A DNA stretch of 64,000 nucleotides, from positions 310,001 through 374,000 of the forward strand of contig CBDIHK010000026.1 of NCBI GenBank assembly GCA_965279005.1. Direction: 5' to 3'. A program made the translations under genes and the position numbers. The notes beneath the pieces are model-generated. The model saw only the letters and a program-made list of their open reading frames with translations, had not been told where the DNA came from and ran no database searches. The first letter of the stretch is position 1, and the number at the start of each line of letters is the position of its first letter. This stretch comes from Planctobacterium sp965279005. Its GTDB lineage: Bacteria > Pseudomonadota > Gammaproteobacteria > Enterobacterales > Alteromonadaceae. Shown here piece by piece: positions 54,902 to 62,845 of this stretch.

Positions 54902-55413
54902 CGCGTTCATGGCAAAGGTTGGGTGTTTTTTGCCCTGGCCTATGCCGCCAACCGTCTAATTACGGCATTCCTCTACCACCGTACCCACAGAATGGGGATT
55001 GAGGAATCACTGCTCGCCCGCAAGATGAGCACGAATTTCACATTACTGGCGATCGTTTTTGCCATTAGCGCGTTCTTACCTGCGCCATACAGTTATTGGC
55101 TGTTTGGCGCCGGTATCGTCACCATCCAACTGCTGTATATGCTGCCAAAAATCGGTGCACTTGAATGCCCACGGTTTTTGCCGCGACTAGGCCATATGTC
55201 AGAACGCTTCGCCCTGTTATTGCTGATTGTGGTAGGTGAAGGCTTTTTTAAGTTAGTAGTAACGCTGGCGGAAAAAGGGATTTACAAAGTAAGCCCAGAC
55301 GTGTTTATCAACTTTGTATTTGGTGGTATTTCGGTGTTTGTATTGTGCTGGATCTACTTTGATTTTGTTGGCAATGCTAAACCCAAAGATGAGAACAAAT
55401 GGACCAGGGAGCT

Positions 55414-55667
55414 AGTTTAAGCTTGATGTATAAATTTTGTTCTATATAAAATCTTCGTGGTCGCGAAGCAGGTTTGACAATTTAGCCATCTAAATCGAGA
55501 GCCTGCGACAAAGAGCACGGCGATTTTATGACGAACCCAAAGGGCAGCGCATGTGTGCAGCTTATACCTCGTTAAATGTTCTCGATTTAGACCCACTAGA
55601 CCTTTGAACATTTGCATTGTCTAAACTGCACACATACTGCTGCAAAATCATACATCAAGCTTAAGCT
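55414..55667. mobile_element. Fold-back element M2 (254 bp)
   Basis: Terminal repeats AGTTTAAGCTTGATGTAT and, reversed, AGCTTAAGCTTGATGTAT (one mismatch); AGCT target duplication at 55410-55413 and 55668-55671. Inner stems: ATGTGTGCAG (55551-55560) with CTGCACACAT (55626-55635), and ATAAAATC with GATTTTAT at 55446 and 55522. The core ATTTAGACCCACTAGACC is at 55585-55602, so the element is inverted relative to M1 and M3. It interrupts the ltrA-type gene. Confidence 0.9.
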
Positions 55668-56047
55668 AGCTCCGGAACTGGTGGCTGGCACACCTGTTTT
55701 TAATGTTATCTGCGGTGATGATTGGGGTGGCATTATCAGGTGAGGTTAAAGTAGGCATCTGGGATCCCTATCCATTAAAATATGCCACTATTGGCTGTAT
55801 CGGGCTGGCTGCTTATTTGCTGTGTTTATTATGGATACAAGTGAATGTGGAACACCGTGTGGCGCACCGCTTTGCAACGCCGAGTATACGCTGGTTTGGC
55901 ATAGTCTTGGCGCTGTTAACGTTAGTAGCCGTGCCATACGTACCCGCATTAATTGGTAATTTATTGTGGGGCACTGCCCTGTTCTCCCAAATCATTATCC
56001 CAGTTACCCGGGCGTACTTTACACTTTCCAAAGAAGAGACTTAATAT

Positions 56048-56126
56048 CAAGGGGTCAGAGACCTTGAAAATGAGGGGCAGATGACGCTTGGATTAAGGTA
56101 AACCTTTCAAGGTCTCTGACCCCTTG
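56048..56126. repeat. 79-bp palindromic unit, copy D
   Basis: Perfect 22-base arms identical to copy C, with a different 35-base loop. It starts 3 bases after the ltrA-type stop and lies between convergent genes. Confidence 0.9.
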
Positions 56127-56139
56127 ATAATCCCGCGAA

Positions 56140-57261
56140 TTAAGCTGCCTGTTGGTACATAGCGTTATCCTTTTCTTTTTCTGCCACCCTGGCGAAATAG
56201 TTTTCTAAGCGGGTTTCATAACCTAAAGCGTTGAATTCGCTTTCTTTTATAGTAGGTGCAGCAACCCTATAGCGGCTAAAAACAATAGTTAGCACAATGA
56301 TGGCAAGTGCCGCACCGAATAGCGGTAAGGCAGACTGAAACTGCTGCAAATAAACAAATGAGAACAGGGGATAAACCCAAACCGTCGATACATAAAACAA
56401 CTTGCGTAAGCGGGTTACATGGGCAGTGTACAATTCACGTACTTTTTCTGGTGCCGCATGAACACGGTAAAATCCGCGGGCTGAGCACAAGCTGATCAAT
56501 ATGCTAGCCAATACTGACAATAACCACGAATGTTCAGCTAACCGAGCCGGTAAATGCATGTCCATCAACATGGCTACGCCAACACTGATAAGCAATATCA
56601 ATAGCTGTATGGCCAGCATAGAAAACGCAGTCACCAAGCCAAGGGCATCATCGTGTTGTGACTTGTAGTAACGGTGCAATTTCTTTGGTCCGACCCACGT
56701 TTTTTCACCGAGACTGTGAATGATACCAGCTCCACTATATATTTGATCTACTCAGTGGGAATTGAAATGCATTTAGGCAAGGCAGATGTTTGAAGGTCTA
56801 GTGGGTCTAAATCAATAACATCTAACACAGCATAAATGCATTTCAAACCCATCGGAGACGCGCCTCAGAAACACAATTTCCTTGTTGCACGAAGTTCCTA
56901 AGACCACCAGTATTACTTCATTCGTGCGCCGCGAACTTGTGTCCCTGAGGCTGCGCTGAGCGATCAAATACATAGTGGAGTTGGTATTGATATGAGTCAC
57001 CAAGTTGTCGTCTTTGACTACCGTTACTTTTTGCCCTTCTACATATTGCACATCGTCAAACACCGAGAAGCTAAACTCCTTGCCATCCACATCAAGCCAG
57101 AGTGTATATGCGCTTTTTTGTGCCGAGGCACGATAACGGGTTTCAGTTTTAGCGCAGTTCACTTTTACATCGCGTTCGCACTTAAGGGCAGCAATTTTTG
57201 CATCAGCGTTGTGCGCAGGCTGCTTATTGATAACGTAACCGGTTGTCATTGATGTTGCCAT
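56140..57261 (-). pseudogene. Membrane-protein gene split by fold-back element M3
   Basis: The 5' part (57261 to about 56988) starts MATSMTTGYVINKQPAHNAD after AGGA and encodes a soluble domain up to DDNLVTHI. The 3' part (56724 to 56140) reads IHSLGEKTWVGPKKLHRYYK and continues into a region with about four transmembrane segments (LGLVTAFSMLAIQLLILLIS, WLLSVLASILISLCS, ALPLFGAALAIIVLTIVF and one more). Removing the 263-bp element and one copy of a 4-bp duplication joins them in frame into about 284 residues. As it stands, the upstream part reads about 57 residues into the element before its stop; the downstream part could only be started from TTG 56679. The family is not recognised. Confidence 0.75.
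56725..56987. mobile_element. Fold-back element M3 (263 bp)
   Basis: Terminal repeats ACCAGCTCCACTATATATTT and, reversed, ACCAACTCCACTATGTATTT (two mismatches); the right end has two extra bases AT. The 4-bp duplication is TGAT at 56721-56724 and 56988-56991. Inner stems: TTGAAATGCATTTA (56762-56775) with its perfect complement (56833-56846), and CCTCAG/CTGAGG at 56864 and 56945. The core GGTCTAGTGGGTCTAAAT is at 56795-56812, about 70 bases from the left end, in the same orientation as M1. Confidence 0.85.
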
Positions 57262-57336
57262 GGATAATGTCCTCACAAGATAGTTACCCGTGATAACGAC
57301 ACATTGGCGATTTACCCGAGCCTTTTTATCGGAATT

Positions 57337-57384
57337 TGAGAACCGTTTCTCAGCGCCAAAAATGAATTGAGAACCGGCTCTCAA
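57337..57384. promoter_or_regulatory. Two 16-bp operator-like palindromes
   Basis: TGAGAACCGTTTCTCA (57337-57352) and TGAGAACCGGCTCTCA (57368-57383), centres 31 bases apart (about three helical turns), 75-120 bases upstream of the start of the split membrane gene. The form suggests a dimeric repressor of the TetR or similar type binding on one face of the DNA. No such regulator gene is in the window. Confidence 0.6.
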
Positions 57385-57452
57385 AAATCCGGCAAAAGGA
57401 TTTTCCGCCCAGACTTATTAGTAAATTTTTGTAGCTTGAGATATTACTCTGA

Positions 57453-58355
57453 CTAGTGAGCAACCGCCTTCAATTGCTTTTTAAATAGCGCCATTAAAGT
57501 TTCAATATCGGACGTCCTGACATAATTTGGCCTGGCGATAAAGGCGATTTGCCGGTGCGGGCCGGGCTCATCCAAATGGATCGCCTTCAATTCTGACTCG
57601 TCGTGGATCAATTGAGATAGCGCCATCTCAGGAACCAGGGTGGAGCCCATTTGTCCGACCACCATTTGGATAATAGTGTGCAAACTGGTGGAGTCAAACT
57701 CGGGCTTTTGGGACTGGCTTTTCAGTTGGCAAGCCGCAATGGCATGGTCTTTTAGGCAGTGTCCTTCTTTCAATAACAACAGATGATCCAGTTCAATTTC
57801 GTGAGAAGTGATACCGGCATTGTTCTTTGGACAACTGTCTTTGTGGCTAACGTAGTAAAAATCTTCTTGCCAGAAAGTAAAACAGTTCAAGCCTGCAGTA
57901 TCATATGGCAATGCCAATATTGCCGTGTCTAACTCACCATCCTTCACCATCTCAACCAAGTTATGGGATTGATCTTCTACTATCTTTAGCGGGAACTCAG
58001 GGTAACAACGTCGCACTTCCGGTAGCACTTTGGGTAACAGGTAGGGACCAATGGTTGGGATGACGCCAATGCTCATGGCGGATGTTAGCGGCACCCCTTC
58101 CGACTGCGCCATCAACATAAGATCGTCCAACTGCAGCTTGATATCCCTGGCACGGCAAAGCACTTTTTGACCAAAGCTGGTGACAAAAACGTGCTTGTTG
58201 TTGCGCTCAAAAATTTGTCCACCCAGTTGCGCTTCCATTTCACTAATGGCAGAACTTAAGGCTGATTGGGAAACGTGGCAAAGCTCAGCGGCTTTTTTAA
58301 AATGCAGGCTCTTTTCAACAGCCAAAGCGTAGTGAATTTGCTTTAAGGAAATCAT
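57453..58355 (-). CDS. oxyR: Hydrogen-peroxide-responsive LysR regulator OxyR
   Basis: 300 residues. LysR helix-turn-helix at the N-terminus (LHFKKAAELCHVSQSALSSAISEMEAQLG). The redox cysteines of OxyR are in LLKEGHCLKDHAIAACQ, with the usual spacing, and the rest matches a LysR effector domain. It activates peroxide defence genes when the cysteines form a disulfide. It is divergent from katG, its likely target, across 305 bases. Confidence 0.93.
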   Translation of the reverse strand: MISLKQIHYALAVEKSLHFKKAAELCHVSQSALSSAISEMEAQLGGQIFERNNKHVFVTSFGQKVLCRARDIKLQLDDLMLMAQSEGVPLTSAMSIGVIPTIGPYLLPKVLPEVRRCYPEFPLKIVEDQSHNLVEMVKDGELDTAILALPYDTAGLNCFTFWQEDFYYVSHKDSCPKNNAGITSHEIELDHLLLLKEGHCLKDHAIAACQLKSQSQKPEFDSTSLHTIIQMVVGQMGSTLVPEMALSQLIHDESELKAIHLDEPGPHRQIAFIARPNYVRTSDIETLMALFKKQLKAVAH

Positions 58356-58660
58356 GTTCTAACCCAAACCTTCAGCGAAAACCCATTCCAATCAGGTTAA
58401 TACAACTCGGTTGGGCAGCTAAAACGGGTTAATTAGAACAGCACAATCGAATAAATAGATTACCTAGAGTGTGCCAGTTTTGCCCTTTGCACAAGTAGCA
58501 ATCAAATTTGGCAATCTGTTGGTCACCTTCCCAATATTCACAAAAACTGAACATCACTATCCAAACAAACGAATCTACAAATTTCTACCCGGTTGTTAGC
58601 CTCTTTACCACTGCCCCCTTGGGGTCCTTTGACAGGTTATACAACCAGAGGTTTCGTACC
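58356..58660. promoter_or_regulatory. oxyR-katG intergenic control region
   Basis: 305 bases shared by the two divergent genes. An ATAG-type half-site occurs in AATAGATTACCTAGAG near 58456-58471, compatible with an OxyR site, but the full four-part pattern was not found. AGAGG at 58647 is the katG ribosome site. No other feature seen. Confidence 0.4.
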
Positions 58661-60928
58661 ATGAAGAGTTTCAAATTAATAAAGGTGTCTGCGCTTGCCG
58701 GTGCCCTAGCGTTGTCGTTTTCCCATAGTGTAATGAGTTCAGAAATCAGTAAACCCGCCGGCGCTATGGGCGTTGGCAAGGCTATTCCGGGCCAAGCTAA
58801 AACCAACCAGTTTTGGTGGCCGGATCAACTCAACCTATCGGCATTACGTGACCACGACAACCGTTCCAACCCACTAGGTGAAGACTTCGATTATCGCGAA
58901 GCCTTCAAAAGCTTAGATATGGATGCCTTGAAAAAAGATATTGATTTTGTCCTGACCGATTCCCAAGACTGGTGGCCAGCCGACTGGGGTAACTACGGAC
59001 CTTTCTTTATCCGCATGACTTGGCACGCGGCCGGCACTTACCGCACCTTGGATGGCCGCGGTGGCGCCGGTGGTGGCCAGCAGCGCTTTGACCCGCTCAA
59101 TAGCTGGCCCGACAACGGCAACCTTGACAAAGCCCGCCGTCTTTTATGGCCAATCAAACAAAAATACGGTGAAGCTATCTCCTGGGGTGATTTAATCGTA
59201 TTGGCCGGTAACGTCGCACTGGAAAATATGGGGTTCCAGACCTATGGTTTTGCCGCTGGCCGTGACGATGACTGGGAGCCAGACTTGGTTTATTGGGGTC
59301 CTGAAGTTGAAATGCTGGCCAGCGACCGCCGCGATGCCGATGGCGAAATCCAGAAACCTTTGGCGGCAGTGCATATGGGCCTTATCTACGTTAACCCAGA
59401 AGGGCCAGGTGGCGTACCCGACCCTGTTGCCTCAGCCAAAAACATTCGCACTTCGTTTGCCCGTATGGCCATGAATGATGAAGAAACCTTAGCCTTGATA
59501 GCCGGTGGCCATACCTTTGGTAAGATGCACGGTGCCCGCAAAGCCTCTGAGTGTGTTGGCCCAGAACCAGGCGCGGCTCCCATTGAAGAACAAGGTTTTG
59601 GCTGGAAAAACAAATGTGGCAAAGGCCACTCTGAAGATACGGTGACCAGTGGCCTCGAAGGTGCTTGGACCCAAGCGCCCACTCGTTGGAGTTCTTTATA
59701 CCTTTCTAACTTGTTGCAATTCGACTGGCAGCAAAGCCGCAGCCCAGCCGGTGCCATCCAATGGATCCCAACCGATGAATCCTTGCACGCCATCGTACCC
59801 GATGCCCATGTTGAAGGTAAATTCAACCCTCCGGTTATGACAACGGCAGATTTGGCACTGAAGTTCGATCCCGAGTATCGCAAAATTGCAGAGCGCTTTT
59901 TGGCAGATCCTGAAGAATACCGCCTAGCCTTCGCCAAAGCTTGGTACAAGCTAACGCACCGGGATATGGGGCCGCGTTATAACTACCTTGGTGATGGTTT
60001 CCCTCAAGAAGAGTTGATTTGGCAAGATCCCATCGATGCCCCTGATTACAAATTGGTAGAAGCTGACGATATTGCCGAGTTGAAAAAAGAAATCCTAGAT
60101 AGTGGCCTGACGGTACCTGAATTAGTGCGTGTTGCCTGGGGCGCAGCTTCTTCTTATCGGGACACAGACATGCGCGGTGGTGCCAATGGCGCCAGGATTG
60201 CATTAGCACCGCAAAAAGACTGGGCGGTGAATAATCCCGCTGAAGTGGTAAAAGTGTTGGAAAAACTGCGCGCAATTCAAAAAGACTTTAATAGCTCATT
60301 TTTCAGTAGCAAAGAGATATCACTAGCAGATTTGATCGTGCTCGGTGGTGCCGCAGCGGTTGAAAAAGCAGCGAAAGACGCAGGCTTTGATATCACCGTT
60401 CCTTTTGTTCCAGGACGTGGTGATGCTACCCAGGCACAAACCGATGTAAATTCGTTTTCTTTGCTTGAGCCAAAAGCCGATGGCTTCCGCAACTACTACA
60501 GTGCTGACCACTACGAGTCCCCTGCGGTTGCACTCATCGACAAAGCGGATCAGCTAGCCCTAACCGTACCTGAAATGACCGTATTACTCGGTGGCATGCG
60601 TGCCCTTAATGCCAATAGCGATGGTAGTGCCCACGGTGTACTCACTGATAAACCAGGCACCCTAAACAACGACTTTTTTGTCAACTTATTGGATATGGCA
60701 ACCATGTGGCGCAAATCCGATACCGATGGTATCTACGAGGGACTGGATCGCAATACCGGCCAGGTGAAATACACCGCTACACCAGTCGATTTGATCTTTG
60801 GTTCCAACTCTGAGCTGCGGGCGGTAGCTGAAGCCTATGCATTTGACAATGCCAAACAGCGCTTTGTTGAAGACTTTGTCAAAGCCTGGGTGAAAGTCAT
60901 GCAATCCGACCGGTTTGAATTGAAATAA
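58661..60928 (+). CDS. katG: Catalase-peroxidase KatG with a signal peptide
   Basis: 755 residues from ATG 58661. The first 30 residues (MKSFKLIKVSALAGALALSF...) are a signal peptide, so this is a periplasmic KatG, like the KatP group. The distal heme site is FIRMTWHAAGTYR (Arg, Trp, His); the Tyr of the Met-Tyr-Trp adduct is in HMGLIYVNPEGPGG; the proximal His is in LIAGGHTFGKMHG. The C-terminal, heme-free half is complete. It removes hydrogen peroxide and is probably controlled by the divergent oxyR gene. Confidence 0.96.
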   Translation: MKSFKLIKVSALAGALALSFSHSVMSSEISKPAGAMGVGKAIPGQAKTNQFWWPDQLNLSALRDHDNRSNPLGEDFDYREAFKSLDMDALKKDIDFVLTDSQDWWPADWGNYGPFFIRMTWHAAGTYRTLDGRGGAGGGQQRFDPLNSWPDNGNLDKARRLLWPIKQKYGEAISWGDLIVLAGNVALENMGFQTYGFAAGRDDDWEPDLVYWGPEVEMLASDRRDADGEIQKPLAAVHMGLIYVNPEGPGGVPDPVASAKNIRTSFARMAMNDEETLALIAGGHTFGKMHGARKASECVGPEPGAAPIEEQGFGWKNKCGKGHSEDTVTSGLEGAWTQAPTRWSSLYLSNLLQFDWQQSRSPAGAIQWIPTDESLHAIVPDAHVEGKFNPPVMTTADLALKFDPEYRKIAERFLADPEEYRLAFAKAWYKLTHRDMGPRYNYLGDGFPQEELIWQDPIDAPDYKLVEADDIAELKKEILDSGLTVPELVRVAWGAASSYRDTDMRGGANGARIALAPQKDWAVNNPAEVVKVLEKLRAIQKDFNSSFFSSKEISLADLIVLGGAAAVEKAAKDAGFDITVPFVPGRGDATQAQTDVNSFSLLEPKADGFRNYYSADHYESPAVALIDKADQLALTVPEMTVLLGGMRALNANSDGSAHGVLTDKPGTLNNDFFVNLLDMATMWRKSDTDGIYEGLDRNTGQVKYTATPVDLIFGSNSELRAVAEAYAFDNAKQRFVEDFVKAWVKVMQSDRFELK

Positions 60929-60951
60929 GTCAAAGCGTTGCTAAGACAAGA

Positions 60952-60975
60952 TGATGGCTGCAATAGCAGCCATCA
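60952..60975 (+). terminator. Hairpin terminator after katG
   Basis: TGATGGCTGC/GCAGCCATCA with an AATA loop, 23 bases after the stop, followed by CATTTAAT. The opposing sigma-54 activator gene ends shortly after, at 61019. Confidence 0.7.
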
Positions 60976-61018
60976 CATTTAATACCTATCATATTGAGTA
61001 TAGATTCAACGGAATTAT

Positions 61019-62536
61019 CTATTCAGGCTCCAGTCCATAGCGCCGTAACTTCTTATACAGCCCAGGACGGCTTAGCCCCAACATCTGCGCAGCTTTAACT
61101 TTATTGCCGCGACTTCTGTCCAAAGCCGATTTAATCAATTGGATCTCAAGGTCACTAACCTGTGCTGCCAGTGTCGATTCAACATTGACCTTAATCATGG
61201 CCTTACGGGTTTGTAGCTCTAGGGAACAAAATTCAGTGGTAATAGGTTTGTGCTCCTGAGTTAGGGCGACAACGCGTTCCACTTCGCGGCGAAGTTGCCT
61301 TACATTGCCGGGCCAATGATAATTTTCGAATCTTTGCAATAGTTCACCGCTCAGTGGCCCCGGCTGTTTATTAAACTGTTTTGCAACCTCGCTAGCAAAA
61401 AAATTCGTCAGTGCAATGATATCTTCAGGACGCTTGTTTAATGGCGGTATATGCAGCTGTACCGAGAATAACCGATAATAAAGGTCTTCCCGAAACAGCC
61501 CTTGTTCAATCATTCCCTGCAAATCTTGGTTAGTGGCACACAACAAACGAAAATTGTATTTTGTGGTTTCAGTGGCGCCGAGGCGCTGCCCTTCTTGCTC
61601 CTGGATGGCCCGCAATAACTTTGGTTGGATAGACAGGGGTAATTCCCCTACTTCATCTAAAAATAAGGTTCCCCCCTTGGCCTGTTCAAATTTGCCGGCA
61701 TGGGACTTGTTAGCGCCGGTAAAAGCACCTTTTTCATAGCCAAATAGTTCACTTTCCACCAAGTTTTCTGGTATTGCTGCACAGTTAATCGCAATAAAAG
61801 GTTTGTTGCTCCTATCACTGCTTTGATGCACTAATTTCGCAATTTGTTCTTTCCCGGTTCCATTTTCGCCGGTAATAAGGATACTAACTGGCACTGTAGC
61901 AATGGTCTTTGCCTGCTCAATGAGCAAGCGCATGCTTTCACTTTCAGCGATAAGCTGCCCATCGGCTCCTTGTAACCTGCTAATTTCCCTTTGAAGTTGC
62001 TGGTTCAGTTTTAACAGATCGCGGCCTACCACCAAGCTTTCAATAGCCATGGCGATGAATTTGGCAACTTTCTGCAAGTACGCACTATCCTGCTGTTCAA
62101 ACCCCCGGCTAGATGGAGCCGGATTTTTATTTAGCAGCTGCACCACACCCAACACTTGCTGGTCAACGGCACTAAAAAGCGGAGCACACAGTATGGTGTT
62201 CGCGGTATAGCCGGTTTTTTCCAGGATCTTATTATGGATATCTGCATTTAATTTAAACTGGTTATCAAGTAATACTTGCTTGGTTGTCACCACCTCCCCC
62301 GCTACCGTGCCCAATACCGGTATTTCCAAATCACCTTCGGCAAGATGTGTCCCTGCTGCAGATCGAAGGATATTACGGGATCCGTCCAAAATAAAAATGC
62401 CGCAACGGTCACAGTTGAACAAAGTAGGCAGAGATTCAATGTAGAAGTCCAACAGCGCCTGATAATTTTCTGTACTCCAAGCGCTGTTAATCGCTCTTAA
62501 CCGGGTCTCAAGCTGTTTCGATTTATATACGGGCAA
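61019..62536 (-). CDS. GAF-domain sigma-54-dependent transcription activator
   Basis: 505 residues. Residues 10-170 are a GAF sensor domain (FNCDRCGIFILDGSRNILRS, LCAPLFSAVDQQVLGVVQLLN). The AAA+ domain has Walker A ITGENGTGKEQIAKLV, the sigma-54 contact loop GYEKGAFTGANKS and Walker B GGTLFLDEVGELP. A Fis-type helix-turn-helix ends the protein (GNKVKAAQMLGLSRPGLYKKL). The architecture resembles NorR without being assignable to it; the GAF ligand is unknown. It is divergent from the secreted protein gene at 62846, whose upstream region has a sigma-54-like promoter. Confidence 0.92.
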   Translation of the reverse strand: MPVYKSKQLETRLRAINSAWSTENYQALLDFYIESLPTLFNCDRCGIFILDGSRNILRSAAGTHLAEGDLEIPVLGTVAGEVVTTKQVLLDNQFKLNADIHNKILEKTGYTANTILCAPLFSAVDQQVLGVVQLLNKNPAPSSRGFEQQDSAYLQKVAKFIAMAIESLVVGRDLLKLNQQLQREISRLQGADGQLIAESESMRLLIEQAKTIATVPVSILITGENGTGKEQIAKLVHQSSDRSNKPFIAINCAAIPENLVESELFGYEKGAFTGANKSHAGKFEQAKGGTLFLDEVGELPLSIQPKLLRAIQEQEGQRLGATETTKYNFRLLCATNQDLQGMIEQGLFREDLYYRLFSVQLHIPPLNKRPEDIIALTNFFASEVAKQFNKQPGPLSGELLQRFENYHWPGNVRQLRREVERVVALTQEHKPITTEFCSLELQTRKAMIKVNVESTLAAQVSDLEIQLIKSALDRSRGNKVKAAQMLGLSRPGLYKKLRRYGLEPE

Positions 62537-62845
62537 TTTAACAACCTATTAATCGTATACTAAATATACATATTGAATACTATGTATACATTTATATTAT
62601 AAATCAATTTATTTCATATATTTAAATAACCTTAATGAAAATTAATGAATACTTTGTTTACATTTTAACTTTTATTTTACCGAAGCTGAAATAACACCAA
62701 AAAATTACATTTAATCCTTATTTATCAACAACTAAAAAATATTATTAGAAGTTGGCACGGCACTTGTAATAGTTAGTTTGTGATGCAGAAAAGCTCACAA
62801 CTTTAAATTCTTAATTATTAACAGTGAAATATGAGGTATTGAAAA
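62537..62845. promoter_or_regulatory. Shared region with a sigma-54-like promoter and possible activator sites
   Basis: 309 bases, strongly AT-rich. TTGGCACGGCACTTGTA at 62752-62768 matches the -24/-12 sigma-54 consensus (TGGCACG-N4-TTGC) except for T in place of the last C, with correct spacing, and would start transcription about 65 bases before the ATG at 62846. About 200 bases upstream, GTATAC occurs twice in an arrangement of near-palindromes (62554-62590), a plausible binding place for the divergent activator. Confidence 0.6.

Larger units (their letters stand above)
54318..56044 (+). pseudogene. LtrA-family membrane protein gene broken by two fold-back elements
   Basis: Three pieces of one low-temperature-requirement-A-type gene: 54318-54634 (MALYNHPMWR...TAMVMAAAI), 54902-55413 (HGKGWVFFALAYAANRLI...TREL) and 55672-56044 (RNWWLAHLFLMLSAVMIGVAL...). 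The first break is a 267-bp element; its left terminal repeat supplies the stop codon. The second is a 254-bp element flanked by AGCT; removing it and one AGCT joins TREL to RNWWL in frame. At the first break the frame is off by one after simple removal and no target duplication is clear. The gene product would be a multi-helix inner-membrane protein; it is almost surely inactive now. Confidence 0.88.

Noticed and set aside
55561..55602. Integron attC-like core (GTTAAAT with nearby hairpin) in element M2
   Set aside because: GTTRRRY and RYYYAAC matches occur in M2 and M3 but not in the paired arrangement of an attC site, and no integrase or cassette array is present.
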